Positions 4,961 to 6,203 of a stretch of DNA of 6,203 bases are shown piece after piece. The position numbers and the translations under genes were made by a program. Source of the DNA: an uncultured Chloroflexota bacterium (GTDB lineage: Bacteria; Chloroflexota; Limnocylindria; Limnocylindrales; Limnocylindraceae); contig CAIJIA010000208.1 in assembly GCA_903820655.1 (NCBI GenBank), forward strand, positions 1-6,203. The letters are read 5' to 3'. The stretch's first letter is position 1, and every line of letters begins with the position of its first letter. The notes beneath the pieces are model-generated. The model searched no databases. It saw only the letters and a program-made list of their open reading frames with translations, and was not told the DNA's origin.

Positions 4961-6203
4961 TGAGCGACGCACCGGAGCAGCAGGGGATTGAAACCTTCCA
5001 ATCGGAGGGACTCTCCTTCCCGCCTGACGTGGCAACCGCAGCAGCAGCCAATGCCCGCGCCGATCTCTACGATCGCGCTGCTGCCGATCCTGTTTCCTTC
5101 TGGGCCGAACAGGCACGCGAACTGCTGACCTGGCGTACGCCCTTCACGAAGACCCTGGAGTGGGAGCTCCCATTCGCGAAGTGGTTTGATGACGGTGAGC
5201 TCAACGTGTCGGAGAACTGCGTCGATCGGCACGTTGCCGCTGGCCGTGGCGAGAAGGTCGCCTTCCACTGGATCGGTGAGCCAGGCGACCGCCGCACCGT
5301 GACCTACAACGATCTGTTGCGAGAGGTGCAGAAGACCGCCAACGCGTTGAAAGCGCTCGGCGTCACCAAGGGCGACCGCGTCGCCATTTATATGCCGATG
5401 GTCCCTGAGGTGGCGATCGCCATGCTCGCCTGCGCCCGCCTCGGCGCTGCGCACAGCGTGGTGTTCAGCGGCTTTCCTGCGAATGCACTCGCCGACCGCA
5501 TCAACGATGCCACGGCGAAGGTGCTGATCACTGCCGACGGTGGGTATCGCAAGGGGAACTTCTTCGAGCTGAAGCCGATCGCCGATGAGGCGCTCAAGAA
5601 CTCGCCATCCATTACGGGCGTGCTCGTCTATCAGCGTCGTCAACCAGGCACCGCGGGCACCACGGCGATGCAGGACGGCCGAGATCACTGGTGGCACGAG
5701 TTCGTTCCAGGCCAGCCCGCGGAGTGCCCAGCCGATCCGATGCCCGCCGAACAGCTGCTCTACCTGCTCTACACGAGCGGCACCACGGCGAAGCCGAAGG
5801 GGATCATGCACACCAGCGCTGGCTACCTTCTCGGCGCCACCTTCACGCATCGCGCCGTCTTCGACATCAAGCCCGACGATGTCTACTGGTGCGCCGCCGA
5901 TGTTGGCTGGGTGACCGGCCACAGCTACATCGTGTACGGCCCGCTGAGTAACGGCGCGACACAGGTGATGTACGAGGGGACCCCCGACACGCCTGCGTGG
6001 GATCGCTGGTGGTCAATCGTCGAAGAGTTGAAAGTCACGATTCTCTACTGCGCACCAACGGCCATTCGCGCCTTCATGCGCCAGGGCGACGAGCATCCGA
6101 AGGGGCACGACCTCAGCTCGCTGCGACTGCTTGGCTCCGTGGGTGAGCCGATCAATCCCGAGGCGTGGCTCTGGTATCGCGAACTCATCGGTGGCAACCG
6201 CAC
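4960..6203 (+). CDS. acs: Acetyl-CoA synthetase (AMP-forming), 3'-truncated by window edge
   Basis: Acetate-CoA ligase of the ANL adenylating superfamily, making acetyl-CoA from acetate, ATP and CoA via acetyl-AMP in the cytoplasm. The open frame runs from GTG 4960 to the window end, 414 complete codons of a protein normally about 650 long, so the remaining large-domain motifs and the C-terminal domain with the catalytic/acetylatable lysine are outside. Visible landmarks in order: the N-terminal ACS lead with FWAEQARELLTW (about 47-58), ARLGAAHSVVFSGFPANAL, the P-loop YTSGTTAKPKG (271-281), YWCAADVGWVTGHSYIVYGP (309-328), APTAIRAFMRQGDE and GSVGEPINPEAW (392-403), matching bacterial Acs closely, which makes a propionyl-specific enzyme less likely. 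The P-loop has Ala277 where Gly is usual. The GTG start overlaps the upstream TAG by one base; no ATG gives as complete an N-terminus. Confidence 0.94.
   Translation, partial: MSDAPEQQGIETFQSEGLSFPPDVATAAAANARADLYDRAAADPVSFWAEQARELLTWRTPFTKTLEWELPFAKWFDDGELNVSENCVDRHVAAGRGEKVAFHWIGEPGDRRTVTYNDLLREVQKTANALKALGVTKGDRVAIYMPMVPEVAIAMLACARLGAAHSVVFSGFPANALADRINDATAKVLITADGGYRKGNFFELKPIADEALKNSPSITGVLVYQRRQPGTAGTTAMQDGRDHWWHEFVPGQPAECPADPMPAEQLLYLLYTSGTTAKPKGIMHTSAGYLLGATFTHRAVFDIKPDDVYWCAADVGWVTGHSYIVYGPLSNGATQVMYEGTPDTPAWDRWWSIVEELKVTILYCAPTAIRAFMRQGDEHPKGHDLSSLRLLGSVGEPINPEAWLWYRELIGGNR

Noticed and set aside
4526..5116. 196-codon minus-strand frame spanning the regulator/acs junction
   Set aside because: Arg/Gly/Pro-rich, runs through two real genes on the other strand, no start context or domain.
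4957..5922. 321-codon open frame on the minus strand opposite acs
   Set aside because: The plus strand encodes unmistakable Acs; the antisense frame has no recognisable domain and is a GC-bias shadow.
1..6203. Mobile element, CRISPR array, tRNA or rRNA
   Set aside because: No transposase, spaced repeats, cloverleaf or rRNA-like sequence was seen; base and codon use look uniform through the window.

Overview
The window comes from a high-GC bacterial chromosome. Coding is dense, with strong G/C preference at third codon positions, GTG starts in two of five genes, and stop/start overlaps. Nothing in it is mobile, and I see no RNA gene or CRISPR array. The phylum cannot be fixed from this stretch. 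A free-living, pigmented aerobe or phototroph-like heterotroph (for example Chloroflexota, Actinomycetota or Gemmatimonadota) would fit, but that is inference.

Layout: (1) 1-1438, plus strand: the end of an EamA/DMT-type permease gene that enters from the left edge, then after one spacer base a GDT1/UPF0016 cation transporter gene. (2) 1435-3865, minus strand: a compact two-gene carotenoid operon, crtI (phytoene desaturase) then crtB (phytoene synthase), separated by 4 nt. It converges on the transporter pair with both stop codons sharing a CTAG. (3) 3866-4018: a 153-bp divergent intergenic region with three inverted repeats, including a perfect 15-bp palindrome directly upstream of the regulator gene. 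(4) 4019-4960, plus strand: an IclR-family regulator. (5) 4960 to the right edge, plus strand: an acetyl-CoA synthetase gene (acs) overlapping the regulator stop by one base and cut by the window end. Almost all of the window is coding; the only non-coding stretch above a few bases is the 153-bp region.

How it fits together: CrtB joins two prenyl diphosphates into phytoene (or a C30 analogue) and CrtI introduces conjugated double bases to colour it. No GGPP synthase or cyclase gene is present, so precursor supply and end-group chemistry must be encoded elsewhere. The IclR-type regulator is co-transcribed with acs, which activates acetate. Because IclR proteins classically control acetate/glyoxylate metabolism, and the palindrome has the same 7-1-7 layout as the E. 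coli IclR site, the most testable idea is an autoregulated iclR-acs operon. Its control region also faces the carotenoid operon. The biochemical families are all known; the regulatory arrangement is the part most worth following up.
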